Source: Burkholderia mayonis (GTDB lineage Bacteria; Pseudomonadota; Gammaproteobacteria; Burkholderiales; Burkholderiaceae). Taken from it: a DNA stretch of 64,000 nucleotides. The translations under genes and the position numbers were made by a program. Location of the stretch: the NCBI RefSeq assembly GCF_001523745.2, contig NZ_CP013386.1, forward strand, positions 2,418,001 through 2,482,000. The letters run 5' to 3'. The notes below the pieces were generated by a model. It saw only the letters and a list, made by a program, of their open reading frames with translations. It had not been told where the DNA came from and made no database searches. Shown one piece after another: positions 9,009 through 16,944 of this stretch. How positions within the stretch are numbered: the stretch's first letter is position 1; each line of letters begins with the position of its first letter.

Positions 9009-9308
9009 GTGAATCCGCCATCCGTACAATCCGCCGGCCCGCGCTTCAAGCTCGGCCGGATCTTCGCCACGCCCGCCGCGCTGGTAGCAATTGCCGACGC
9101 GCACGTGTCGATCATCGACCTGTTGATCCGCCACATCCGCGGCGACTGGGGCGACCTCTCCGAATCCGACCGCCAGCAGAACGAGTTGTCGATTGATGCT
9201 GGGCTGCGCCTGCTGTCCAGCTACGTCCTACCCGGCGGGCAAACCGTCTGGGTCATCACCGAATGGGATCGCTCATCGACGACGTTTTTGCTGCCTGGCG
9301 ACTACTAG
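9009..9308 (+). CDS. Small conserved element protein (often labelled restriction subunit M)
   Basis: About 99 residues from GTG 9009, which has GGAG 6 bases upstream. An in-frame GTG at 8982 is possible, but its GGAGG is only 3 bases away. The pattern RFKLGRIFATPAAL, GDWGDL, RQNELSI, RLLSSY and the tail RSSTTFLLPGDY belongs to a small family often annotated as a type I restriction endonuclease subunit M. It is far too short to be HsdM and has no methyltransferase motif. It is common on integrative elements. Function unknown. Confidence 0.75.
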   Translation: MNPPSVQSAGPRFKLGRIFATPAALVAIADAHVSIIDLLIRHIRGDWGDLSESDRQQNELSIDAGLRLLSSYVLPGGQTVWVITEWDRSSTTFLLPGDY

Positions 9309-9311
9309 GCG

Positions 9312-9569
9312 TTATCGCGGCAGGGACGAAATCGGCGGGTTCAGCAGCGCGTCGATGAAGGTGTGCGGATCCGCGTCCAGCGCCCTCAGGAAATCGAGCA
9401 ATTCCACGACATCCACACGGCGAGCGCCGCTTTCCACCTTCGAGACGAAGGCTTGTGGGCGCCCGAGGCGGTCGGCGACGTCCTGCTGTAACAAACCGCG
9501 CTGTTTGCGCAGCTCGCCGAGCAGCGTCGCGATCCGCTGATAGCGGGGATCGTGGATTGGATGAGTCAT
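9312..9569 (-). CDS. XRE-family helix-turn-helix repressor
   Basis: 85 residues. A helix-turn-helix of the Cro/C1 type occupies residues about 15-65 (RKQRGLLQQDVADRLGRPQ then SKVESGARRVDVVELLDFL). It ends only 3 bp after the converging plus-strand gene. Divergent from the 9635 gene across 65 bp containing an inverted repeat, so it probably autoregulates and controls its neighbour. Size and layout fit a lysogeny-type or element-maintenance repressor. Confidence 0.88.
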   Translation of the reverse strand: MTHPIHDPRYQRIATLLGELRKQRGLLQQDVADRLGRPQAFVSKVESGARRVDVVELLDFLRALDADPHTFIDALLNPPISSLPR

Positions 9570-9592
9570 GAAGAGATTCTAGATACGCATTT

Positions 9593-9624
9593 CGAATATT
9601 CTGTATCCGTATACGGTATATTCG
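9593..9624. promoter_or_regulatory. Inverted repeat, probable operator of the adjacent XRE gene
   Basis: CGAATAT at 9593-9599 is mirrored by ATATTCG at 9618-9624. Between them lies a perfect 10-bp palindrome, CCGTATACGG, at 9607-9616. The AT-rich segment lies between divergent start codons and likely overlaps the promoters. Confidence 0.5.
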
Positions 9625-9634
9625 GGAGGCTTAC

Positions 9635-10033
9635 ATGTTTCAACTGATTTGGCTGGGAGGCGGCGTCGTCACTGCACTGGCCGTCGTCTTCGACATGCGC
9701 CGGCTCGGCGCCCGCCGCGTCGGCTTGCCACCGATTGCATGGGGCGTTGCGTCCGTATGTCTGGGTCCCATTGCGGGGGCGATCTATCTGAGCCGGCGGA
9801 GCGCAGCACGGCAAGCGTTGATTGATGCGGTTTGGTTACTCGTCGGCGACCGGACCGTTCCCGATCAAGTCCGTCGGGAGCGGCTAATCGCTCTCGCAAA
9901 CGTCGGCGTGGTCGGTCCGGTGATTTACCGAGCGTGCGCTGCGGTCCTGCATACAGAACCGCCTGTCGAGGCGCAGCAGAGCACTCCCGCTCCATCGCGG
10001 GTGACCGACAACGACCTCAGCCGCCCCTTATAA
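9635..10033 (+). CDS. Small membrane protein, unknown
   Basis: 132 residues with GGGAGG before ATG. Two hydrophobic segments (about residues 4-20 and 33-52) suggest a short hairpin membrane protein with a cytoplasmic tail. It is divergent from the XRE gene and probably under its control. It is followed 9 bp later by the methyltransferase gene, so the two are likely co-transcribed. No family recognised. Confidence 0.6.
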   Translation: MFQLIWLGGGVVTALAVVFDMRRLGARRVGLPPIAWGVASVCLGPIAGAIYLSRRSAARQALIDAVWLLVGDRTVPDQVRRERLIALANVGVVGPVIYRACAAVLHTEPPVEAQQSTPAPSRVTDNDLSRPL

Positions 10034-10042
10034 GGAAAAACG

Positions 10043-10834
10043 ATGTTGCAAACGACCAAAGACGTTCATCACCGCGGGGATGCTTACCTCAATCTGGCTT
10101 GCCCTGTATGTGGCAGTCTGCCGATGCCGTATTTCGAGCGGGACGGTTACTACATCGATCGCTGCCCGGAATGCCGGTTCGTCTACGTCCGTAACGTACC
10201 GTCAGATGCGACGCTCGCCGCGTTCTATTCCGGCTACTACGGCGATGTCAACGAATTCGTGCCGGTCTCCCGGAAGCGGCTATCGAAGCGCTTCTCGAAA
10301 TCGGTTGAGAACTGGTGGCATGCCCGCAACCTTGTTCGGTGCGCAGCGGGTCGGCGCAAGCTGCTGGAGATCGGATATGGCGAAGGGCACCTATTGATGG
10401 CGCTCAAGCAGACGCGGCGATTCGAGCTGCGAGGCATCGACTATGCGACCGGGCCGATGGCCTACATGAGCGCAAACGGAATTGATGTGGCGCAAGGCAG
10501 CCTGTTCGACCAGCACTATCCGGACAACCGATTCGAGTTCATCGTCGGTTTCCATGTACTCGAACATGTTCAGCATCTGGGCGAGTTCATGTCCGAAGTA
10601 CGGCGCGTGCTTGCGCCTGCTGGCCGCGTGTACTTCGTCGTGCCGTGCGTCACGCATTTCTCCGCTGTCCGCCGCGGGCAGAACTGGAAGCACTTCGGCC
10701 CGCCCGGCCACCTCTGGTACTTCTCCGTGATGGCCATGAGGCGATTCATGACGGACCAGGGCTTCAAGGTCCTGTCCGCTCACTGCATCTCGAACCGGAC
10801 GCACCTGACCGTGTTGGCCGAAAAGACGTCGTAG
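10043..10834 (+). CDS. Class I SAM-dependent methyltransferase with N-terminal zinc ribbon
   Basis: 263 residues. Residues 20-45 hold two Cys pairs (CPVCG and CPEC), a zinc ribbon often seen in methyltransferases acting on sugars or lipid-linked substrates. Motif I reads LLEIGYGEGHLL; the usual Cys after the first Gly is Tyr. FIVGFHVLEHV is the motif II/post-I region typical of Methyltransf_11/23 enzymes. No DNA-methylase NPPY or SPP motif is present, so DNA is unlikely as substrate. AAGGA precedes ATG. Substrate unknown. Confidence 0.8.
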   Translation: MLQTTKDVHHRGDAYLNLACPVCGSLPMPYFERDGYYIDRCPECRFVYVRNVPSDATLAAFYSGYYGDVNEFVPVSRKRLSKRFSKSVENWWHARNLVRCAAGRRKLLEIGYGEGHLLMALKQTRRFELRGIDYATGPMAYMSANGIDVAQGSLFDQHYPDNRFEFIVGFHVLEHVQHLGEFMSEVRRVLAPAGRVYFVVPCVTHFSAVRRGQNWKHFGPPGHLWYFSVMAMRRFMTDQGFKVLSAHCISNRTHLTVLAEKTS

Positions 10835-10887
10835 TTCGGTGCCTGGGTTCTGGCAAACATCACCCTCGGATCGCCAGAACCGTTTCG

Positions 10888-10914
10888 CCGGCCGGTTCTC
10901 CGGTCGGTTTTTTT
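10888..10914 (+). terminator. Rho-independent terminator after methyltransferase gene
   Basis: An 8-bp stem, CCGGCCGG paired with CCGGTCGG (one G-U), with a TTCT loop, is followed by seven T. The T run overlaps the stop codon of the converging XRE gene. Confidence 0.85.
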
Positions 10915-11260
10915 ATTTGTGTGCCAGTCGAGCTGCGAGCGTTTCGACGATCGATACCAAGGTTTCTCGATCTTGCGGGTTCAGCTTCGTAAGCAACTGG
11001 CTGAGATGCCGAGCCTGATCGTCGGGCCGATGGCTGGCTTCCGTCAACAGGTCGGCGACATTGCACTGAAACACCTTAGCCAGTTGGACCAAACGAGCAA
11101 CCGTCGGCATGACGATGCCGCGCTCAATGCGCGAAATCGCTTCATTCCCGACCCCGAGCTGCTCAGCTACGTCCTCCTGCGTCAGTTGGCTCTCCTCCCG
11201 ACGCCGAGCAATCGCCTTGCCGACCCGCCGGGCGAGCCGCGTTTCTTCCGTATCCCGCAT
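10913..11260 (-). CDS. XRE-family transcriptional regulator
   Basis: 115 residues from ATG 11260, supported by GGGAG 6 bases upstream; an in-frame start at 11293 would add 11 residues without a better site. The helix-turn-helix (SQLTQEDVAEQLGVGNEAIS then RIERG) lies near residues 20-55. The C-terminal 45 residues form a likely helical oligomerisation tail. It is divergent from the MORN lipoprotein gene, and the gap carries two matching 13-bp sites, which suggests control of that gene. Confidence 0.85.
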   Translation of the reverse strand: MRDTEETRLARRVGKAIARRREESQLTQEDVAEQLGVGNEAISRIERGIVMPTVARLVQLAKVFQCNVADLLTEASHRPDDQARHLSQLLTKLNPQDRETLVSIVETLAARLAHK

Positions 11261-11321
11261 GTCCGCTCCCATTCCACCTAGATGGTTGGGCATCGACTTC
11301 TTGACATGAAGGACTTACAGG

Positions 11322-11354
11322 GTTGAGATTCATCTCTTTGAGTTGATATTCAAC
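11322..11354. promoter_or_regulatory. Pair of 13-bp operator-like sites
   Basis: GTTGAGATTCATC at 11322 and GTTGATATTCAAC at 11342 agree at 11 of 13 positions and are spaced 20 bp apart, two helical turns. The second is a perfect palindrome around TAT. A TTGACA element lies at 11301-11306. They are likely sites for the divergent XRE regulator. Confidence 0.5.
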
Positions 11355-11389
11355 TGATTCCACTTCCACATAAGAACAGGACCATTCAC

Positions 11390-12583
11390 ATGAAAGTACC
11401 GAACTGCCGCTACCCGCTGATTCTTTCTAGCCTCGTTGCGGCCCTCGCGTTGGCCGGCTGCAAAGGTGACGTACTCGACTATCGCAATGCTCAAATCGTC
11501 AACGGCAAGGTCTATGCTGGGGACGCGAACAAACCGTTCTCCGGGACGCTTACTAACGTGCCGAGCGGGATCGTCCTGGAGTCTCAATCGGGCTTCCGCA
11601 AAGTCGTCGCGAGCATTGAGCGCGTCTTGCCCGCGCTCACGTATGACTACGTTCGGTCGGTCGGCATCGACTACTTCCCGACCGATCTGCGCATACCGGT
11701 TCCGGTCTACTGCGATACGCACGTTGACAACGGGATTCTGGACGGTAACGCCGTCTGCAAAGCGCCGAACACAGACAATGTTCGGCTTGAAATGGCATTC
11801 AAGGGGGGACGCCCCGACGGCCAGTTGACCATTTACACACCAGACGGTGTGAGTCAAAAGCTCGCCACCATCGCGTTCAGGGACGGCGAACCGGACGGGC
11901 GACAGGAAATCTACAGCCCGACCACGCATCGACTGGTTCACGCCTCGAACTGGACCAAGGGCGCTCCCGAAGGTCAAGAAGAAGGGTTCGACGAAAACAC
12001 CGGAAACCGCATCTTGATTGCGACGTATGTCAACGGACAGGTCAATGGCCCTTTCACGCGCTATGCGGCGGACGGCAAACAGATCACCTACCGAGCAATA
12101 TTCGTCAACGGCAAACCCGAAGGTACCGAGGAAACCTACGATCCGATGACTGGGAAACTTACCGGTCGTGCGGAGTACACAAATGGGCTGTTGAACGGCA
12201 CCGTCAAACGCTGGAATGCTGACGGCAAGCTTGTCTACGAGAAGGATTATCAGAACGGACAAGAATCGCTGCCGGCTCCCGCTGTCACCGCATGTCTTGA
12301 TCGGCGATACACCGCTTTCTATCGCTCAGGCGACCTTCGCGAAAACGTCAATAGCGAACAACGAAACCGGTGGGAAGCTGAATGCAAGGAAGAATCCAGA
12401 GGCAGCGCGAGCTCGACACGACGATCTGAGTCGGCAGCGACGACTAGCTCGTCGGACGACGAGATCTGCGTATCGATCTGGACGGCGGCCTTTCACCGTG
12501 AGAACGGCGACGACGCAATCGTAACGGCAGACCAACTCGGCGAATGGCGATCGTGGTGTAAAGACGGCAAGCGCCCGTCGTAA
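11390..12583 (+). CDS. Lipoprotein with MORN-type repeats (YwqK-like)
   Basis: 397 residues. The signal peptide ends at lipobox LALAGC, so Cys24 is probably lipidated. Residues about 130-290 contain five or six repeats of the form NGxxxGxxxxYxxdGK (for example VNGQVNGPFTRYAADGK), the MORN_2 pattern of the YwqK antitoxin-like family. The C-terminal 100 residues are charged, with four Cys that could form disulfides. In Bacillus the YwqK family neutralises YwqJ toxins, but no toxin gene is adjacent here. The gene is divergent from an XRE regulator. The role is not established. Confidence 0.7.
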   Translation: MKVPNCRYPLILSSLVAALALAGCKGDVLDYRNAQIVNGKVYAGDANKPFSGTLTNVPSGIVLESQSGFRKVVASIERVLPALTYDYVRSVGIDYFPTDLRIPVPVYCDTHVDNGILDGNAVCKAPNTDNVRLEMAFKGGRPDGQLTIYTPDGVSQKLATIAFRDGEPDGRQEIYSPTTHRLVHASNWTKGAPEGQEEGFDENTGNRILIATYVNGQVNGPFTRYAADGKQITYRAIFVNGKPEGTEETYDPMTGKLTGRAEYTNGLLNGTVKRWNADGKLVYEKDYQNGQESLPAPAVTACLDRRYTAFYRSGDLRENVNSEQRNRWEAECKEESRGSASSTRRSESAATTSSSDDEICVSIWTAAFHRENGDDAIVTADQLGEWRSWCKDGKRPS

Positions 12584-12611
12584 AGTCGTCAGCAATGGGC
12601 ATATTGGGTTG

Positions 12612-12634
12612 GGGATGCGCTTTGGGCGCATCCC
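12612..12634 (+). terminator. Hairpin after lipoprotein gene
   Basis: GGGATGCGC pairs perfectly with GCGCATCCC around a TTTGG loop. Only two T follow directly, with a longer T run about 15 bases later, so termination strength is uncertain. Confidence 0.5.
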
Positions 12635-12877
12635 TTGCCACCCTGCCGTTTTCTTTTTTTCTCGTTAGCGATCACAACGTGTGTCGCATCATCAGTCACC
12701 GCCTTCATTACTGCAAGCGACCGCCAACATGAACGTATGTACGCGCGAATTCTGTCGCCGGAACGACACCTATTCGATCTCAGCTCCAACAACGGAGCAC
12801 AAACAAGATCCGCCAATCCAGCAAGTCACGCCCGCAATCTGCCATACTCTTCTATAGCAGATTGTTTGGGAGTATGC

Positions 12878-13615
12878 ATGGACATCAACTCGATCGTAGA
12901 CTTCGTCCAACAAAGCCGCATCGCAACAATTGGAACTTTCTCTTTTTTCACTGCCCCAATTCTCGGGGCCGTGACGTGGCTCAAACTCCGACATGGTAGT
13001 CTAAGGTTAGCGCAAGGCCGCACCAAACGGTTATACGACATCATGAACCGGAAGAACGGCGGGCATACGGCCTCCTCTGGTGCATTGCAGCTAGCGACAA
13101 AGGATATGCTCGGTGTTGAGCTATCAGGCGATGCTATTCGATTTGCCCTCATGCGCGATTGCCCACTGACGGTCCTTCGCACCATCAAGCAGGCAGGCCC
13201 CATCATAAAATTCCGGGCGGACGAGCAATGCTTTGAGGATGCACGCCCAAATCCTAGGCTATCGTTCCAACGCATCTTTCAGATTACGATGTTGATGATC
13301 ATTTTCCCCTATGTTGGATTGGCCTTGTTCGGCGTTATCTGCAAACTCATCGACCCTTTCGCGGTTGCTGCAATGTTTACGCTCGACCTGATCGCGGTGC
13401 CATTTCTGATTTTCGTTGCCTTACGAGCTGACGCAGCCGGCAGATTGCTCAAGGCGGATACAATCTATCCGCTGCCATACACTAAACAATCTGGCCCAAG
13501 CTCGTCGCTCACTGACTCCGTGCCAAAACCGCGAAGGCGCCGTGTGTCGAAGAGCAATCAAGACGACAATGTGGAGCAAGCAACTCCCCAAGCGTTATCG
13601 ACCAATGCGCAATAA
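12878..13615 (+). CDS. Membrane protein, unknown
   Basis: 245 residues from ATG 12878, set by GGGAG 5 bases upstream. The frame is open to 12635, but the upstream part has no ribosome site and reads as leader. One membrane segment lies near residues 18-38 and two adjacent ones near 135-185, followed by a basic, serine-rich tail. No enzyme motif or family is recognised. Confidence 0.65.
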   Translation: MDINSIVDFVQQSRIATIGTFSFFTAPILGAVTWLKLRHGSLRLAQGRTKRLYDIMNRKNGGHTASSGALQLATKDMLGVELSGDAIRFALMRDCPLTVLRTIKQAGPIIKFRADEQCFEDARPNPRLSFQRIFQITMLMIIFPYVGLALFGVICKLIDPFAVAAMFTLDLIAVPFLIFVALRADAAGRLLKADTIYPLPYTKQSGPSSSLTDSVPKPRRRRVSKSNQDDNVEQATPQALSTNAQ

Positions 13616-13659
13616 CAGCATTCTAGCCATCGCCCTACTCACGATCTCGGGAGAGAACC

Positions 13660-14076
13660 TTGAAACGCGACTGGGATCTGCTGCGCAAGCAGCTTATCGA
13701 CATTGAAGAAGAGCACGACGTACTCGCCGACATTCCTGCCAAACCAAAATGGACGGATCAATCGGAACAAGAATTCGCTCATCAAGACGCACAGTACCGT
13801 GCTGCTGAATCACGAATTCTAGGGCACCTCGAACTGTTGATCGATAACGGCTACGTTGACGGACTCAAGGTAACGCGGGGCCTGAATGGCCATTTCATGG
13901 TGAGTCGATTCTCGCCGCGCCTGACGATGGCCGGTCACGATCTGCTCGACACGATGCGTTCTCAACCTGTCTGGGAAAAGATCAAAGCGACAGCCCAAAC
14001 GAAAGGTATCGAATTGACGTTTGATACCGTCAAGATGCTCGCAGGCTGGGCTCTCAAGCAGATCATCGGGACATAA
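13660..14076 (+). CDS. DUF2513 family protein
   Basis: 138 residues. The start MKRDWDLLRKQL, the central LTMAGHDLLDTMR and the C-terminal ending TFDTVKMLAGWALKQIIG are the signature of DUF2513, a small family common in prophages and genomic islands. The arrangement suggests a winged-helix fold. Function unknown. It follows the membrane protein in the same orientation by 44 bp. Confidence 0.8.
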   Translation: MKRDWDLLRKQLIDIEEEHDVLADIPAKPKWTDQSEQEFAHQDAQYRAAESRILGHLELLIDNGYVDGLKVTRGLNGHFMVSRFSPRLTMAGHDLLDTMRSQPVWEKIKATAQTKGIELTFDTVKMLAGWALKQIIGT

Positions 14077-14464
14077 CATGTCAGATCAAGATCGAGATTA
14101 GGCTGGCCGGCCCGAGTCGATAGAACGTTCGACGAATTGACTGCCACGGTCCCGTTCCTGCTTCCGACCTCGCGCGAGGCAACTCTACCATCGAACCGCC
14201 GACCGCTACGAACGGCGCAGACAAATTCCAGAACGGCAAGTCAAGGATCGTTGGTCGAAGAGCCAAGCCTGATTTTTTTCCGCTGCACCGGCTCTTCTAG
14301 CAGCCACACTCGCGCATCGGCTGAAACCCGGTCGTTGCAACCGAGTTGGCGATCGCAGACAGGTCAACACTTTTCCTCTGGCGCCGGCTCGTCGCACCAT
14401 GGTTCAATCGTGTTCTGCTTGGGTATGTCGCCCACCGACCATACCAACACGAGGAACCTGAGCC
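14077..14464. other. Intergenic stretch without a recognised gene
   Basis: About 390 bp. Open frames here lack a ribosome site and protein character. I see no strong hairpin or repeat apart from a short TCGCGCGA palindrome. It probably carries the promoter for the NucS-like operon at its right end. Confidence 0.4.
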
Positions 14465-15307
14465 GTGAGCACCACCAACCGTCCGCCGATCTGGCAACTC
14501 ATCCGGGATGCCGTGGCCCCACTGGGCCGCGAGACAACCAACGCGGAAATCAAGCAGCTCCTGTTACGTGCGTATCCGGATCTAAACGAGGCTACCATCG
14601 CCTGCCAGATAGCCATTTGCACGGTCAACCGGGTCGGCCGGGTCAACTATCCGGAGAACAAGAAGCCCCGCCTGGCGAACGGTCCATATGACTTCCTCTT
14701 TGCCACCAACCGCGGCAAGGTCACGTGGTACGACCCGGACAAGCACGGCATGTGGTCGATCGAGCAGACGTTGCCAACGTCGAACCGCCTAGCGGTGCGT
14801 CGCGTGGACGAAACCAACGAGGAGGTGATGGCCCCGCAGGACATAGACGCGGCGGAACCGTTGGGCGACGGATTCGGCGGCGGTGCATTCGCGCTCGAAA
14901 GCCACCTGCGTGACTACCTGGCGCACAACCCTCCCAGCACCACGACACACGGCCCCCTCAGCTTATTCGTTGACACTGACGGAAGGGACGGCGTGGAGTA
15001 CCAGACCGACTGCGGCCCCGCGGATCTGGTATTCCGAGATCGTGACGGAAACTTCGTGGTCTTCGAGTTGAAACTGGGCCGGAGCCCCGATGCGGCGTTG
15101 GGCCAGGTGCAGCGTTACATGGGGTGGATCGAGCACCACGTGGCCGAGGGCAAGAATGTGTCCGGGGTGATCGTGGCGAACTCGATCAGCGACAAGCTCA
15201 AATACGCCGGCAAGGTCGCGCCGCGCGTGCAACTCATGGAATACCGCCTGAGTGTCGAGCTGGCGCCGGTGGCGCTGAACGTGCCGGCGCCGGGAGATCG
15301 GGCATGA
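14465..15307 (+). CDS. NucS-like PD-(D/E)XK nuclease-domain protein
   Basis: 280 residues. The N-terminal part (residues 1-75) looks like a winged-helix domain (WQLIRDAVAPLGRETTNAEI). The C-terminal part from about residue 135 is an endonuclease NucS-type PD-(D/E)XK domain: VEYQTDCGPADLVFRD supplies Asp and VVFELKLGR supplies Glu-x-Lys, followed by ALGQVQRYMGWIEHH. NucS enzymes cut mismatched or branched DNA; here the fusion partner suggests a restriction-like or regulatory use. Its stop overlaps the next gene (ATGA, 15304-15307), so the two products probably act together. Confidence 0.75.
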   Translation: MSTTNRPPIWQLIRDAVAPLGRETTNAEIKQLLLRAYPDLNEATIACQIAICTVNRVGRVNYPENKKPRLANGPYDFLFATNRGKVTWYDPDKHGMWSIEQTLPTSNRLAVRRVDETNEEVMAPQDIDAAEPLGDGFGGGAFALESHLRDYLAHNPPSTTTHGPLSLFVDTDGRDGVEYQTDCGPADLVFRDRDGNFVVFELKLGRSPDAALGQVQRYMGWIEHHVAEGKNVSGVIVANSISDKLKYAGKVAPRVQLMEYRLSVELAPVALNVPAPGDRA

Positions 15308-16017
15308 TCGCGTGGTTGTCGCACGCCTCGACTGCGGCGGTATCGTTCGTCGGGCACCTCAACGAAGGCGAGCTGCGCTTACTGGCCGGCTCCGTGTCGG
15401 TGGTGACCGTGCTCATCTCGGTCTTCGCTATCACCCGCCCGTTGCGCTACCAGAAAAGCGCGGCGCTGCTCGACCAAGCCGTGCGTGCGCTCGAACGCGC
15501 ATACAACGCCCTGACCGTTGACGGGGCCCAGACCGCTCCTGTCCCGGCTGACCGGTTGAACTGGCTGACCGCCGCGCGCAACCTGGAAACCTACAAGGCA
15601 CTAAAGCGCGAGATCGGTGTGAATGTCCACCGCCGGATCGCCGACGACCACGAGGAACATTGGCGCTGCCTCTTCTACCTCGCGCTCCAAGGTGACGCGT
15701 ACCACCAACCGACCTACTACCGGGAAGTAATCGCACCACGGGCACAGCGCCGCGACGGCATCGAGCCGCATTCTGCCGTAATCGTCCACGCGTTCGCGAA
15801 GTGGCCCAAGCATCGCCAGGACCCGATCGAGCGCGCGGATTTCGATCGAATCTTCGAGGAGACGGACCCGCGCAAGGGCAATGTCGGACTCAGGACGTTC
15901 CTGGACGCCTCTGAGAGCCGTGGCACCAGCCGCTTCCGCAACCTGCCGGACCCGTACCCCGAGCGGACCTGGTGGACGCGCCGCCTCCAAACATTCCGTC
16001 TGCGCAAACGCCTATGA
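15304..16017 (+). CDS. Single-pass membrane protein coupled to NucS-like gene
   Basis: 237 residues. ATG 15304 overlaps the previous stop by 4 bp. One clear membrane segment (about residues 26-45, LLAGSVSVVTVLISVFAI) is followed by a long soluble part with a conserved-looking EEHWRCLFYLALQGDAYH stretch and many charged residues. No enzymatic family is recognised. The coupling suggests a partner or anchor for the nuclease-domain protein. Confidence 0.7.
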   Translation: MIAWLSHASTAAVSFVGHLNEGELRLLAGSVSVVTVLISVFAITRPLRYQKSAALLDQAVRALERAYNALTVDGAQTAPVPADRLNWLTAARNLETYKALKREIGVNVHRRIADDHEEHWRCLFYLALQGDAYHQPTYYREVIAPRAQRRDGIEPHSAVIVHAFAKWPKHRQDPIERADFDRIFEETDPRKGNVGLRTFLDASESRGTSRFRNLPDPYPERTWWTRRLQTFRLRKRL

Positions 16018-16422
16018 CCAGTTACCAAGCTGCCGCAGTTGCTGGCCCACCTTCCGCTCCACCTGGTTGCGATGCATGATCATCGTTTCAAGAGCGATTC
16101 GCATCAATCGCCGCAACCCCGTTTCTTCCGGCCTCGCACCGCCGCCAGCGTCACTAGCCCGTAGGCGGCACTCCAGCGCGGATACTCTTCGGCGCGCCCC
16201 CCGTGAGATGGTGTTTCTGCTTAAAGAAGGTGCATTTACTCATGCGACAGATGGCTCGCAATGCGCCTCTCGTTTCGTTGGACGCATCCTCGCCACATCT
16301 CGGCAGAACCGCAGTGTCCAGCGTGGGGAACCACTACTCTACAATCGCTCACGGCACCACGCACGCCTGACGGAAGGCTAAGCTTTTGATATTCACCCGA
16401 AACTGGGGTGGTCGCCCGGTGC
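16018..16422. other. Intergenic stretch with a possible minus-strand gene remnant
   Basis: About 405 bp between converging operons. On the minus strand, a frame ending at about 16015 reads protein-like over its last 45 codons (LRRLMRIALETMIMHRNQ and so on), while a neighbouring frame has ATG near 16240 with 29 codons. They could be one small frameshifted gene, but I cannot show this. No strong terminator is visible. Confidence 0.3.
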
Positions 16423-16944
16423 TCAGCGCTCCCACATGGGTTTGGCTGCGGTATTGGTGATCAACCCATGCAACGCCACCACCGCTTCGTGGATCTTCGC
16501 TGTGACCTCCCTAATATCGGCGACCCGCACGATCTCAACGTTGGTCTTGAAGGTGCCCCTAGCCGACATGTATGCGATGTGAACTTGGCCATCGTCGTCC
16601 AGAGAAAGCGCGTTGTGCGCGTATTTGTTGCGCCCCGCCTGGGCCGCCCGAACTTTCTTGATGACGATCTCGTAGCCCTTTAAGTGAGGTACCTGATCCA
16701 CGAGCTGTCCGCACAGGGAGCTTACGATGTCCACCCGCTGCTGGAAGTTGCTGTGCGCTACCATCGCCAACGCGCGGATGTCGGTCGGAGACTCATAGCC
16801 GGCCAGTTTCGAGATTGCGATTGCAGCCGTCGACTCGAGGGAGCCCCACACGCTCACCATGCGCCCGAGTTCGAGCAGGTATTCATCGGGCACGGGCCAG
16901 TTGGGGTTGAACTCGCCGCGTTTGGATGTCTTCTGGGTGGTCAT
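16423..16944 (-). CDS. HEPN-like protein, last gene of the SIR2/Argonaute operon
   Basis: 173 residues, mostly helical. It contains RNKYAH near residue 105, which fits the R-x4-6-H motif of HEPN RNase domains, preceded by a polar patch. Upstream VWGSLESTAAIAISKLAG resembles the first HEPN helix. Its ATG overlaps the stop of the abortive-infection gene by 4 bp (16941-16944), so translation is coupled. No exact family is recognised. It could be an RNase effector or an inactive partner. Confidence 0.65.
   Translation of the reverse strand: MTTQKTSKRGEFNPNWPVPDEYLLELGRMVSVWGSLESTAAIAISKLAGYESPTDIRALAMVAHSNFQQRVDIVSSLCGQLVDQVPHLKGYEIVIKKVRAAQAGRNKYAHNALSLDDDGQVHIAYMSARGTFKTNVEIVRVADIREVTAKIHEAVVALHGLITNTAAKPMWER

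Noticed and set aside
10043..10834. DNA methyltransferase of a restriction system
   Set aside because: It lacks NPPY/SPP catalytic motifs and has a zinc ribbon typical of small-molecule or sugar methyltransferases.
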